NCBI GenBank assembly: GCA_964592235.1
Contig: CAZQCF010000003.1
Span: forward strand, 1 to 64,000
Reading direction: 5' to 3'
Source of the DNA: PLA3 sp964592235
Lineage (GTDB): Bacteria; Planctomycetota; Phycisphaerae; UBA1845; UTPLA1
DNA: 64,000 nt
The notes below the pieces were generated by a model. The model worked only from the letters and a program-made list of their open reading frames with translations, was not told the DNA's origin and made no database searches. Positions 42,332 through 51,318 of this stretch are shown in pieces; position 1 is the stretch's first letter; every line of letters starts with the position of its first letter. The position numbers and the translations under genes are program-made.

Positions 42332-44223
42332 ACGCCAACGCATCGTCGCCACAAGATGCTCCAATTATCGATCGCCGCGTACCAGGGCCGACTACCGTGT
42401 TTCTCGGCTTCCTACGACTGTCTATATTGGTGGCGGCTGCGGCAGTCGGGCTGGCTGGATGTTCGCTCTGGGAAGGCCGTTTAGACCCTCAATTCGAAGA
42501 GAAGGTCGACCGCCGATTGCGCGGTATCGAGCAGACCAGGATGAACGAGGAGTCGGCGCGTGCTCCCAGATCGATTGATGATGGCTTGGCGGACCTCCAG
42601 AAGCAGGCCCGGGCCGAAGCGCCTTCCACGCCACCCGCGTCAGTCGATCTGCCGATCGATCTGGCACGCAAATCGGTCTTGGAAAACAACTTGGACCTGG
42701 CCGTGATCACCATCGAGCCGGACAAGGCGCAGACCCGCGTGAGTGAAGAAGAGGCGAAGTTCGACGCGACGATTCGGGTCGGGGCATCCTACAAGAAGCA
42801 GAATCCCCCCGCACTGGACGGCGATTTGGTCCAGTTCACAGAAAAGAAAACGGCGCTGGACCAACTCATCAAGGGCTACGAATCCGGAGCATCCTTTGTT
42901 GACACGATGCAGCAGCTGGCCGAGGGCAAAACGCCAAAGGAAGACAAGGTCGGCGGGTTTGACGGCGGCATCGCCAAGCTCACGACCATTGAGCAGACCA
43001 AGGAGTCCATCAATGCCGAACTGGGCCTGAATGTGCCGTTGCCGACCGGAGGCAAAGTGGGCTTGACTCAATTCCTTGACCGCCAGAACAAGCTTTCGCC
43101 GTTTTATTCGGATCAATCGACCTCGCCGCTGGTTTTTTCCATCAGCCAGCCTCTCCTCCGCAATGCCGGGCTGGACACAAACCTCGCGTCAATTCGTATC
43201 GCCCGCCTGGATGCCAAAGCCACAAGCGCGAGAACGAAACTTGTCGCGATTCGATTGCTGGCTGCCGCCGAGAAGGCCTATTGGAAGCTATACGGCGCGC
43301 GGAAACTCCGCGAGATTCGAGAGCAGCTCAACGAACTGGCCAACCGGAATCTCGAGCTGGTTCAGAAGCGAGCCGACGAGGGTCTGGTCGCGCCGATCGA
43401 GGTGATTCGTGCGGATGCGGGCGTGGCGTTGCAGCTTGAGGCTCTGATTGTCGCACGGACAAACGAACGCATTCAGGAGCGCGAGCTGAAGCGAATTATC
43501 AATCTGGATGGCGTCGACCTGAACTCTCCGACTCGGCTGGACATCTCGACCCCGCCGACGCTGGAGGGTTTCGATCTCGAATCGGAGCAGTTGGTGAGCC
43601 GCGCACTGGCCAATCGAATGGAAATGCTCGAAATCGAGCTGGAACTGGCAGCCGATGCGATTCGAATTGACTTCGCGCGCAACCAGACGCTGCCGCTGGT
43701 GACGCTGGATTTCGAATATGGCCTCGTCGATACGGGCGGCACGCCGGGAACCGCCTGGAAAAGCGCATGGGACTTCGACAACACGAATTTCGGAATTGGG
43801 ATCAAGGGGGAGATTCCCGTTACGAACGAGGCACGAAAATCGCTGCTTCGTCGCGCCCTGTTGAATCGCACACAGCGTCTGGCGACTCGCGCCGCACGCG
43901 AGTTAGCCATCCGTCAGGAAGTGCTGGATTCCCTCGACCTGCTCAACCAGAACTGGCAGCGCATTCTCGCCGCTCGCCAGGCAGCGATCGCATCGGGTCT
44001 GAACTACGAGGCCGAGCGAAAGCAGTTTGATCAGGGCACACGAACCATGCGCGAAGTATTCGAGGCGCTCTCCCAGCTGGGCGACGCCCAGGCGCGCGAA
44101 GCAGGCGCGATCGTTGCGTATCAGGCTTCATTGGTGGACCTCGCCTTCGCCACCGGAACGCTGCTTGGTTACTCAAAAGTCGATGTACTCGATGCCGATT
44201 TCTTGCAACCCGCCATGCGCTGA
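42328..44223 (+). CDS. TolC-family outer-membrane channel, lipoprotein type
   Basis: The 631-residue protein has a hydrophobic segment and lipobox at the N-terminus (LVAAAAVGLAGC, lipidated Cys at about residue 45) after a 30-residue leader, suggesting an outer-membrane lipoprotein. The rest is helix-rich with TolC-like OEP domain features: SVLENNLDLAVITIEPDKAQTRV near residue 115, LAAAEKAYWKLYGARKL, ELVQKRADEGLVAPIEVIRA and VEFQ-like repeats toward the end. It forms the outer part of the ABC-HlyD-TolC export path. A domain of about 50 residues (DQLIKGYESGASFVDTM and following) is inserted before the first beta region. It is the last gene of the operon. Confidence 0.88.
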   Translation: MNANASSPQDAPIIDRRVPGPTTVFLGFLRLSILVAAAAVGLAGCSLWEGRLDPQFEEKVDRRLRGIEQTRMNEESARAPRSIDDGLADLQKQARAEAPSTPPASVDLPIDLARKSVLENNLDLAVITIEPDKAQTRVSEEEAKFDATIRVGASYKKQNPPALDGDLVQFTEKKTALDQLIKGYESGASFVDTMQQLAEGKTPKEDKVGGFDGGIAKLTTIEQTKESINAELGLNVPLPTGGKVGLTQFLDRQNKLSPFYSDQSTSPLVFSISQPLLRNAGLDTNLASIRIARLDAKATSARTKLVAIRLLAAAEKAYWKLYGARKLREIREQLNELANRNLELVQKRADEGLVAPIEVIRADAGVALQLEALIVARTNERIQERELKRIINLDGVDLNSPTRLDISTPPTLEGFDLESEQLVSRALANRMEMLEIELELAADAIRIDFARNQTLPLVTLDFEYGLVDTGGTPGTAWKSAWDFDNTNFGIGIKGEIPVTNEARKSLLRRALLNRTQRLATRAARELAIRQEVLDSLDLLNQNWQRILAARQAAIASGLNYEAERKQFDQGTRTMREVFEALSQLGDAQAREAGAIVAYQASLVDLAFATGTLLGYSKVDVLDADFLQPAMR

Positions 44224-44488
44224 AACGCAGAGGGAGATTCGATCTCGCCCAATTCCTCAACCGCTGTCGGAACGTCAGCTTTTCGTCCAAAATCAAGAGC
44301 GACCACGACTTCGCGCATCTCGCCGACATCCTGTTCCTTCACGTTGTCTTACCGTCTCGCGATATGTCTTGAGGGCAGATTGAAGGCAGGTTGACGCGCC
44401 ATGGATCAGCGCGGCGTATCATCAATCGCCGCGTTATGACGCGCCGACGCAGCCGGGTGGATCGCAACTTCGCCACTTGATACCTGAG

Positions 44489-46931
44489 TCACTGACCGAG
44501 TATTTCGTCGACGATGCACTGCACGTCGAGGCCGTCCACGAGGCAGTCGCCGTTGCAGTCGCGCAGCGGCCGGCCGTTGGAGTCGACCGGCAGGCCGGGC
44601 GCGTTATTGGGGCAGGCGTCAACTGGGCTGGCAATGCCATCGCCGTCATGGTCCGGTCCGAATCCGGCGAAGACATAGGCCGCACCGGAAGTCATTGCGT
44701 TGTCATCGTTGCAGCCATTCACACCTGTGGCACTTCCATCCTCCTGATTCGCACCGACAATCACCGTATCGCCGTCGATGGCAACCGAGCTGCCGAAGAA
44801 ATCGCCCCCCCCCGGTGTTCGAGGCCTTGAGGTAAGCCTGCTGGCTCCACTCGTCGTCATCGCGGATGAATACGTACGCCGCGCCGGCGCTGGCGGCGCT
44901 GTTGTTGGCTTGATTCCCATTCACCCCCGTTGCGCTGCTGGCCTCCCCACGCGCCCCGACCACCACCGTGTCGCCCGACACGGCCACCGAGTAGCCGAAG
45001 GTGTCGAAAGAGCCCGTATTCGACGCCTTGAGGTATGCCTGCTGACTCCAGACGCCGCCGTTGCGGACGAAGACATAGGCCGCGCCAGAAACAGCCGCGC
45101 TGTTGTCGGACTGGTTGCCGTTTACCCCCGTGGCGTTGCTGTCCTCGCCATTCGCCCCGACCACCACCGTGTCGCCCGACACGGCTACGGAATTGCTAAA
45201 GTTGTCTGCAGCGTCGGTGTTGGACGCCTTCAGGTAGGCCTGCTGGCTCCAGACGCCGACATTGCGGGCGAAAACGTACGCCGCGCCGGAATTGCCGGCG
45301 CTGTTGTCGGCCTGGTTGCCGTTTACCCCCGTGGCGTTGCTGTCCTCGCCAGACGCCCCGACCACCACCGTGTCGCCCGACACGGCCGCGGAGTTGCCAA
45401 AGTTATCTGCAGCTCCGGTGTTCGAGGCCTTAAGGTACGCCTGCTGGCTCCAGACGCCGCCGCTGCGGACGAAGACGTAGGCCGCGCCGGAATCGGCGGC
45501 ACTGTTGTCGGCCGGGTTGCCATCTACGCCCGTGGCGCTGCTGTCCTCTTGCGACGCCCCCACCAATATCGTGTCGCCGCTCACGGCGACAGAGTTTCCG
45601 AATTGGTCGCCTGCTCCGGTGTTCGAAGCTTTGAGGTAGGCCTGCTGGCCCCAGACGCCGGCGCTGCGGACGAAAACGTAAGCCGCGCCGGCTTCCAGGG
45701 CACTGTTGTCGGCCTGGTTACCATTCACTCCCGTGGCGCTGCTGTCCTCCCGAGTCGCCCCGACCACGACCGTGTCGCCCGACACGGCCACGGAGACGCC
45801 AAAGTTGTCTGCCGCGTCCGTGTTGGACGCCTTGAGGTACGCCTGCTGGCTCCAGACGCCGCCGCTGCGGACGTAGACATAGGCCGCGCCGGAAGCAGAC
45901 GCGCTGTTGTCGGACTGATTGCCGTTTACCCCAGTGGCGTTGCTGTCTTCGGCAACCGCCCCAACCACCACCGTTTCGCCCGACACGGCCACGGAGATGC
46001 CAAAGTTGTCGGTTGCCTCTGTGTTCGACGCCTTAAGGTAGGCCTGCTGGGCGATGGGGTCAATGGTCAGGGGATAGACGGCATCAGCATCGTCGATGAC
46101 GATGCTGATGAATTGCAAATGGCGAATAGCGAATAGCGGAAGTTCAGGGTCATCGACGACCGCGGCTGGCTGCCCGCTCGCTTCGACGAACCATGAAGAG
46201 AGTGTCCTTCCAGTGGCATCAAAAACCGTCAGATTGCTGTAGTTCACGACCGCCGCGCCGCTGTTGTCAACGAAGCTCACATGGCGCCCGTCGCCGCTCA
46301 CGATTGGACGCAGGCCGCCGCGCACCGCCAACGTGATGGTCAGAGCCGCGACCGTGATGGAGCGGTCACCGTTCGAATGGGATGGCCGTTGCGCTCGTGA
46401 GGGAGCCCTTCCCTTACGGGCGGTGATCTGTTCAAAGCGCGGCGTTCCGCCTGTCACTCCGTGAGGACGCCGATGCATCGTGTAGCCGTGCTCCAGCCCG
46501 CGCGCGTCGTTGATGTACCATTCGGTCAACGCATCGCCCCATTGGTAAGAAATTCGGTTGACGTCAGCGTCGCTGCAAGTTGGCAAGGTGACGGCGCACT
46601 CGGCGCCGGCGCGACCGTAGCTGACCAACTCCAACCCCCACGACCAGCCGCCCGCATTGGGCGTCGTGAGAAAGCCGCGCCCGTCGAATCGAGTTCGCCA
46701 CTGCTGACCCGGATTTGTCGCCAGGTAGCCGTCCTCAACGGTAAACGCCTCGTGTCGCTTCGCCTCGTAGGCCGCGCGGATGCTCGACCAGTCTGAAGTC
46801 GATAGTCCATCGGGCACGAGATCCGCGCCCTGGGACTGCGACGCCACCATAAACCACCCCGCTGCCGCCATTGCGGCCGCGCCTCGCCAACGTCGAATTG
46901 CTGAACCTCGAAGCGCCATGGGTAACGACAT
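44489..46931 (-). CDS. FG-GAP repeat propeller protein with dockerin-like tail (frameshifted)
   Basis: After a signal peptide and a beta-rich N-terminal domain (to about residue 294) the protein has seven FG-GAP-type units of 67 residues, each starting QQAYLKASNT and holding FGxSVAVSGDTVVVGA and GAAYVFVR. Seven such blades suggest a seven-bladed propeller. The reading frame breaks in repeat 7 at a run of nine G (top-strand C9, 44805-44813). With eight G the frame continues, as in sister repeats (NTGAGDQFG against NTGGGDFFG), to a tail with DHDGDGIASPVDACPN and DCNGDCLVDGLDVQCIV, calcium-binding dockerin-like motifs. GGGGAGG lies before the ATG. It could be sequencing error or phase variation. 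Without the shift the last frame would end at 44703. Confidence 0.8.
44642..46049 (-). repeat. Seven tandem 201-bp repeats inside the FG-GAP gene
   Basis: Seven near-identical units of about 201 bp code for the propeller blades. The motif GTGTCGCCCGACACGGCCAC recurs almost unchanged on the top strand. High identity between units makes recombination-driven change in copy number likely. They are coding repeats, not CRISPR. Confidence 0.85.
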
Positions 46932-47101
46932 CGTTCACCTCCCCAGGCTGGCGTTGCGCGCAGCTCCCAAGACCTGAGAGCTGATGATGTCTTCATTGTA
47001 ACGAGTTTGACGGCAGTCTTTGGCAGTCGGCCTGCCAAAAATCGAGAAACTTTCGCAAGTACGCGAGTTACAGGAGTTTGTGAACTGCCTGCAAAATGAA
47101 A

Positions 47102-47190
47102 CGGAGAGGGGGGGATTCGAACCCCCGGTACAGTGTTACCCGTACGACGATTTAGCAAACCGTTGCTTTAAGCCACTCAGCCACCTCTCC
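47102..47190 (-). tRNA. tRNA-Ser (anticodon GCT)
   Basis: On the minus strand the acceptor stem GGAGAGG pairs with CCTCTCC with discriminator G. The anticodon loop TTGCTAA gives GCU, a long variable arm (CGTACGGGTAACACTGTAC) follows and the T arm is GGGGG-TTCGAAT-CCCCC. Length 89 nt, class II. CCA is not encoded. Confidence 0.96.
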
Positions 47191-47297
47191 GGTGGGGGCG
47201 AATCTGCCCGGGGCGACCCGTTTGCGTGTCGCCCATGCGGTCTTCCATTCTATGCACTTTGCAGTCGTTTGCAACCTGCGGCAATCGACTCCTCTCC

Positions 47298-48380
47298 CTA
47301 TCCATTTCCATCACCCGACGGGTCAGTCATATTGCCGCGGGCAGGCGACGCCGGCGTGCCAGAACTGGTGGCGCGTCGGAGCCGATCACGCACGGCCCGC
47401 CATCTTTCGGTGTCCGGCGGCAGCGATACAACAATCACATCCAGTCCGGCTGCGTCCAGGTCGTGCAATGCGGCGTAGAGCCGCGCGGCGTAAGCCTCCG
47501 CACCGGTCGGCATCTTGATCACAACAGACGCGCGCCGCCCCCTATCTAAGTTAGCAATGGACGATCCCCCGGCCCAGCGCATCCAACCAACGCGCTTGCC
47601 GGACCGCACTTCCGCGACGACCGTCATCTCGGCCGTTGTTGCGTCGCAACAGATCAATCGAGTCCGGGGGGCATAGTGGCGGGCCATTTGGCCGGGCGAG
47701 GCAAACGCCTCCTTCTCCGTAGACGACTCCGTCACAATCTCTACAGGTCCGCAGGCGTCGCGCAAGGCATCGAGCGTGATCGCGCCAGGCCGCAGCAATC
47801 TTGGCGACTGCGTTGTCATATCAACGACCGTAGATTCCAGCCCCACCGCTGCCGGGCCGCCGTCCAGAATCATCTCGATGCGACCGCCGAGCGAGCGAAC
47901 GACGTGCGACGCGCGTGTCGGCGAAAGCTGCTCGGAGAGGTTGGCGCTCGGCGCGGCAATGGGACAACCGGCGGCATCGAGAAGTGCCAACGCGACGGCA
48001 TGATTCGGGCAGCGCAGCGCGACCGTGTCCCGGCCAGCGGTGACGACATCCGGAACGCAGGCGCGCTTCTTCAGCACCAGGGTGAGCGGGCCTGGCCAGA
48101 ACTGCTCGGCGAGCGACTGGGCCGCAGGTGGCCATTGGCTGACCAGTTCCCGAGCACGCTCGATCGATCGCACATGAACAATGATGGGATTTCGCGCAGG
48201 CCGCCCCTTCGCCGCGAAGATCCGGCCCACGGCGGCTGCATTGAGCGCATCGGCGCCGAGTCCATAGACTGTCTCGGTCGGAAATGCGACCACTCCCCCG
48301 CCGCGAAGAATGCCCGCCGCCTCGCGAAGGACGTTCGGATCGGGCGAATCGGGATTTACAGACAGGAGTCTAGTTTCCAC
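47298..48380 (-). CDS. sua5: L-threonylcarbamoyladenylate synthase, Sua5 type
   Basis: It makes threonylcarbamoyl-AMP for the t6A37 tRNA modification. The N-terminal YrdC domain (about 15-200) has the KxR/SxN-type features GGGVVAFPTETVYGLGADAL, AAKGRPARNPIIVHV, FWPGPLTLVLKK, ALRCPNHAVALALLDAAGCPIAAPSANLSE and ESTVVDM. The Sua5 C-terminal domain follows (PGQMARHYAPRTRLI to about 320), then a disordered tail. The start is uncertain: GTG at 48380 has GGGTGGG upstream; GTG at 48401 is an alternative. It lies 40 bp after purE on the same strand. It is a stand-alone YrdC protein, whereas the local HypF lacks its YrdC domain. Confidence 0.92.
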   Translation of the reverse strand: METRLLSVNPDSPDPNVLREAAGILRGGGVVAFPTETVYGLGADALNAAAVGRIFAAKGRPARNPIIVHVRSIERARELVSQWPPAAQSLAEQFWPGPLTLVLKKRACVPDVVTAGRDTVALRCPNHAVALALLDAAGCPIAAPSANLSEQLSPTRASHVVRSLGGRIEMILDGGPAAVGLESTVVDMTTQSPRLLRPGAITLDALRDACGPVEIVTESSTEKEAFASPGQMARHYAPRTRLICCDATTAEMTVVAEVRSGKRVGWMRWAGGSSIANLDRGRRASVVIKMPTGAEAYAARLYAALHDLDAAGLDVIVVSLPPDTERWRAVRDRLRRATSSGTPASPARGNMTDPSGDGNG

Positions 48381-48420
48381 GAGTCGCCCACCCGCTCCCA
48401 CCAGCTTAAGCGGCGTGTGG

Positions 48421-48912
48421 TCAATCCCTCGACGGGTCGGGATTGGCCAATATCTTCTGCGCCTGCTCCTTGCGATAGCGCTCCAGTGCGTCGCGCAAGG
48501 CCGGCTGCTTTAGCGCGAGGATCGCCACGGCGAAAAGGGCCGCGTTGATCGCACCGGCTTTGCCGATAGCCAGCGTGGCGACGGGAATCCCCGCCGGCAT
48601 CTGCACCATCGACAGCAGAGAGTCCAGCCCCTGGAGCGACTTGGACTCGATCGGAACACCCAGCACGGGTAACAACGTCTTGGCGGCCACCACGCCCGCT
48701 AGATGCGCCGCCCCCCCGGCCGCCGCGATGAACACTTCGACGCCGCGCGCCGGCGCACCCGCGACAAACTCAAACAGCGCGTCGGGCGTGCGATGCGCCG
48801 AGAGCACCCGGCACTCACAGCCGACGCCAAAGGACTTAAGCGTCTCCGCGGCGTGGGACATCGTATCCCAGTCCGACTTGGACCCCATCACAATTGCAAC
48901 CTGTGCAGCCAT
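48421..48912 (-). CDS. purE: N5-carboxyaminoimidazole ribonucleotide mutase
   Basis: PurE makes CAIR in purine synthesis. The 163 residues match class I PurE: VAIVMGSKSDWDTMSHAAETL at the N-terminus, VLSAHRTPDALFEF, FIAAAGGAAHLAGVVAAKTLLPVLGVPI, and LLSMVQMPAGIPVATLAIGKAGAINAALFAV. These include the catalytic His and Ser/Gly residues. It lies upstream of sua5 in the same direction; no purK is in the window. It is divergent from the DUF5989/SLC13 pair. Confidence 0.96.
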   Translation of the reverse strand: MAAQVAIVMGSKSDWDTMSHAAETLKSFGVGCECRVLSAHRTPDALFEFVAGAPARGVEVFIAAAGGAAHLAGVVAAKTLLPVLGVPIESKSLQGLDSLLSMVQMPAGIPVATLAIGKAGAINAALFAVAILALKQPALRDALERYRKEQAQKILANPDPSRD

Positions 48913-49087
48913 TGGAATCGTCCTTTCGGTCAGATAACAATGCTCGAATTATGCCTTGGCCCGCCGCCGCCGTCCACACGGATTGTCGGCCTGAATCGCT
49001 CAAGCCCACCCCCCGCATGCCGCCGATACCTTCTGGCCGGCAGGTACGCCGGAATCGATCAGCACATCGCCGCAGGAGCAGCTCACC

Positions 49088-49249
49088 ATGAACAGCAGGC
49101 CCACGCTGCTGCAGGATTTCATTCACTGGACGCGGGTCGAGCGAAACATTTGGCTCGTTCCGATGCTTACTGCCCTCGTGTTCCTTATGGGATTACTATT
49201 CCTTACGCGATCCCCGGGCGTCGGTCCGCCGTTGTTCCCATCGCTGTAA
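49088..49249 (+). CDS. DUF5989-family membrane microprotein
   Basis: A 53-residue protein begins MNSRPTLLQDFIHWTRVERN, has one membrane helix (IWLVPMLTALVFLMGLLFLT), and ends GPPLFPSL. This order (short amphipathic N-terminus, W-L-x-P-M-L helix, Gly/Pro-rich end) is characteristic of DUF5989. AGGAG lies 8 nt before the ATG. DUF5989 genes usually sit next to a SxtJ-like membrane protein and a carbamoyltransferase; here it is 38 bp before an SLC13 transporter instead. Function unknown. Confidence 0.7.
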   Translation: MNSRPTLLQDFIHWTRVERNIWLVPMLTALVFLMGLLFLTRSPGVGPPLFPSL

Positions 49250-49287
49250 CGCACCGGGCCGAGGCCGATCGCGGAGCCGCCCGCGCG

Positions 49288-51105
49288 ATGTCAACCCAAG
49301 CCTGGTTCACCCTCGGCGTCATCGCATTCCTGCTGAGCGCCCTCGCGCGCAAGCCGCACCTCGCCGATGTCTTCTTCCTTTCGGGCATCGTGGTGCTCGC
49401 CCTCGCCGGCATCATCACGCCCCAGGAAGCCGTCAGCGGCTTCGCCAACCCCGGCATGCTCACCGTCGCCGCCCTCTTCGTCGTGGCGTCGGCCATGCGC
49501 GACACGGGAGCACTCGACAACGTCGCACGGTTGATCTTCAAGCCGCCCCGGTCCGAGCGGTCCTCGCTCCTGCGGCTCACCGCGCCCATCGCCTTCATGT
49601 CGGCCTGGCTCAATAATACTACGATTGTCGCCATGGCCCTCCCTCTTACCATGGATTGGTGCCGCAAGTTTCGTATCCCTCCGTCTCGCGTCCTCATCCC
49701 GCTTTCCTATGCCACGGTCGCCGGCGGAGTCTGCACCCTCATCGGCACCAGCACCAATCTCGTCGTCCACGGACTGATGCTTGACGCCGGCATGAAGGGC
49801 CTGGGGTTCTTCGAGTTATCCGCCGTGGGCGTGCCCATCACGATCCTCACTTTGGTTTACCTTGTGGGCGGGGCAAACTGGCTTCTCCCGCGCCGCCGTG
49901 AGTTACTCGAACAACTCGGTGAAGAGCGCCGCGAGTACACGGTCGATATGCTCGTTGAGACCGGCTGCCCGCTTGTCGGCCAGTCGATCGAGCACGCTGG
50001 ATTGCGCCATCTGCCGGGATTGTTCCTTGTGGACATCACCCGCGGCGGAGACATCATCTCCCCGGTCGGCCCGCAGGAGATTCTCCGCGCCGGCGACCGG
50101 CTCGTTTTCGTGGGCGTAGTTGGTACAATTGTCGATTTGCAGAAAATCAAGGGACTCGCTCCCGCACCGACCACTCCCATCGAGGGCGCCCAGCGACCGC
50201 TGCGACACCTCTGCGAGGCCGTCGTCAGCGCCTCGTCGCCCATGGTCGGCCGCGGCATTCGCGAGGCAAACTTTCGCACGATCTACGACGCCGCCATCAT
50301 CGCCGTGCATCGCAACGGCGCCCGACTCACAGGGAAGATCGGCGACATCGTGCTCCGTGCGGGAGACACGCTCCTGCTCCAGACGCGATCCGGCTTTGTC
50401 CGCGCTCATCGAAACAATCCCGATTTCTACCTCATCAGCGAAGTCGGCCCCGATCTGCCGGTCCGCCACGAAAAAGCTGTTTTCGCCCTGGTCATTCTCA
50501 TCGCCATGATCATCGCGATGGCGCTGCCGGACCTGCTGGGCGGCGGCGCGGACCCGAATTCCCTCGCCGCAAGGCTGGATCGCGGACGCGTCCTGATCGC
50601 GCTCGGCGCGGCGGCACTGCTGGTTTTTCTTCGATGCATCCCGGTCGCCGCGGCCCGGCGCTCCATGCAGTGGGACGTGCTGCTTGTCATCGCCGCGTCG
50701 TTCGGTCTCGCCATTGCCATGGAGAAGACCGGCGCGGCCAAGGGTCTCGTCGACGCCATGATGCCGTTGCTTTCGAAATGGGGGCCGACGGGCGCAATCG
50801 TGGTGATCTACCTCATGGCGGCCGTGCTGACGGAGATTCTCACCAACAACGCCGCGGCGGCGCTCGTCTTTCCGATTGCGCTGCAAACCGCACGGCAGTT
50901 CGGCGTCGATCCGCACCCCTTCGCCGTGACCGTCGCCATCGCTGCGTCATGCGCGTTTGCGTCGCCCATCGGCTACCAAACGCACATGATGGTCTTCGGC
51001 CCCGGCGGTTATCGCTTCGGCGATTTTCTCAAGGCCGGCCTCCCGCTCAATCTCATCTGGCTGATTGGTACCGCCATTCTCGTGCCGATCATTTACAATC
51101 TCTAA
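49288..51105 (+). CDS. SLC13/DASS-family transporter with two RCK_C domains
   Basis: The 605-residue protein has membrane segments at both ends (residues 1-190 and 375-600), with SLC13 signatures MSAWLNNTTIVAMALPL and MAAVLTEILTNNAAAALVFPIAL, the two N-N-T/A sodium- and substrate-binding motifs, and TLIGTSTNLVVHGLM. Between them lie two TrkA_C/RCK_C domains (about 210-370), regulatory modules that bind small ligands. Such proteins carry sulfate, dicarboxylates or arsenite across the inner membrane; the substrate is not told by sequence. A much longer open frame upstream is not coding; the ATG at 49288 fits the family N-terminus MSTQAWFTLGVIAFLL. Confidence 0.88.
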   Translation: MSTQAWFTLGVIAFLLSALARKPHLADVFFLSGIVVLALAGIITPQEAVSGFANPGMLTVAALFVVASAMRDTGALDNVARLIFKPPRSERSSLLRLTAPIAFMSAWLNNTTIVAMALPLTMDWCRKFRIPPSRVLIPLSYATVAGGVCTLIGTSTNLVVHGLMLDAGMKGLGFFELSAVGVPITILTLVYLVGGANWLLPRRRELLEQLGEERREYTVDMLVETGCPLVGQSIEHAGLRHLPGLFLVDITRGGDIISPVGPQEILRAGDRLVFVGVVGTIVDLQKIKGLAPAPTTPIEGAQRPLRHLCEAVVSASSPMVGRGIREANFRTIYDAAIIAVHRNGARLTGKIGDIVLRAGDTLLLQTRSGFVRAHRNNPDFYLISEVGPDLPVRHEKAVFALVILIAMIIAMALPDLLGGGADPNSLAARLDRGRVLIALGAAALLVFLRCIPVAAARRSMQWDVLLVIAASFGLAIAMEKTGAAKGLVDAMMPLLSKWGPTGAIVVIYLMAAVLTEILTNNAAAALVFPIALQTARQFGVDPHPFAVTVAIAASCAFASPIGYQTHMMVFGPGGYRFGDFLKAGLPLNLIWLIGTAILVPIIYNL

Positions 51106-51136
51106 TACCACCCCACCTTTGGTTACTCACCCGGTG

Positions 51137-51165
51137 CCCCATCCTTTGCGAAGCAATGGGTGGGG
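51137..51165. repeat. Long near-perfect hairpin between convergent genes
   Basis: CCCCATCCTTTGC (51137-51149), loop GAA, and GCAATGGGTGGGG (51153-51165) form a 13-bp stem with one T-T mismatch and one G-T pair. No U-tract follows. It lies 31 bp after the SLC13 stop, and 45-70 bp further on comes GAGCCGCGACCGTCAGGGAG (51199-51218), which I have the impression of having seen as a recurring intergenic motif in planctomycete genomes. It could be a terminator hairpin or a dispersed palindromic repeat. The rest of the 213-bp gap to the next gene is empty. Confidence 0.55.
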
Positions 51166-51318
51166 TCGCGATGATCCATGCCGCGCGCGCGACCAAACCG
51201 AGCCGCGACCGTCAGGGAGCGCTGCGCGATGCTCCGAATCCGATCACATGATGACGTTTGTCGTCTCATTCGGTGCGTCGAGGACGCGCCCTACGGTGAG
51301 CGCTCCAGTTCGCTGCGA

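Noticed and set aside
44642..46049. CRISPR-like spacing of repeats
   Set aside because: Unit length is 201 bp, the whole unit is conserved and it codes for propeller blades in frame.
44778..46136. 452-codon plus-strand frame with repeats
   Set aside because: It is the antisense image of the FG-GAP repeats; no start signals or known motifs.
47298..48380. Sua5/YrdC protein as the missing half of HypF
   Set aside because: It has the Sua5 C-terminal domain and lies with purE, so tRNA modification is the simple explanation; a role in hydrogenase maturation is unsupported.
48703..49287. Upstream extension of the SLC13 frame to 800 codons
   Set aside because: The extension overlaps purE and the DUF5989 gene and shows no family similarity; the ATG at 49288 begins the typical N-terminus.
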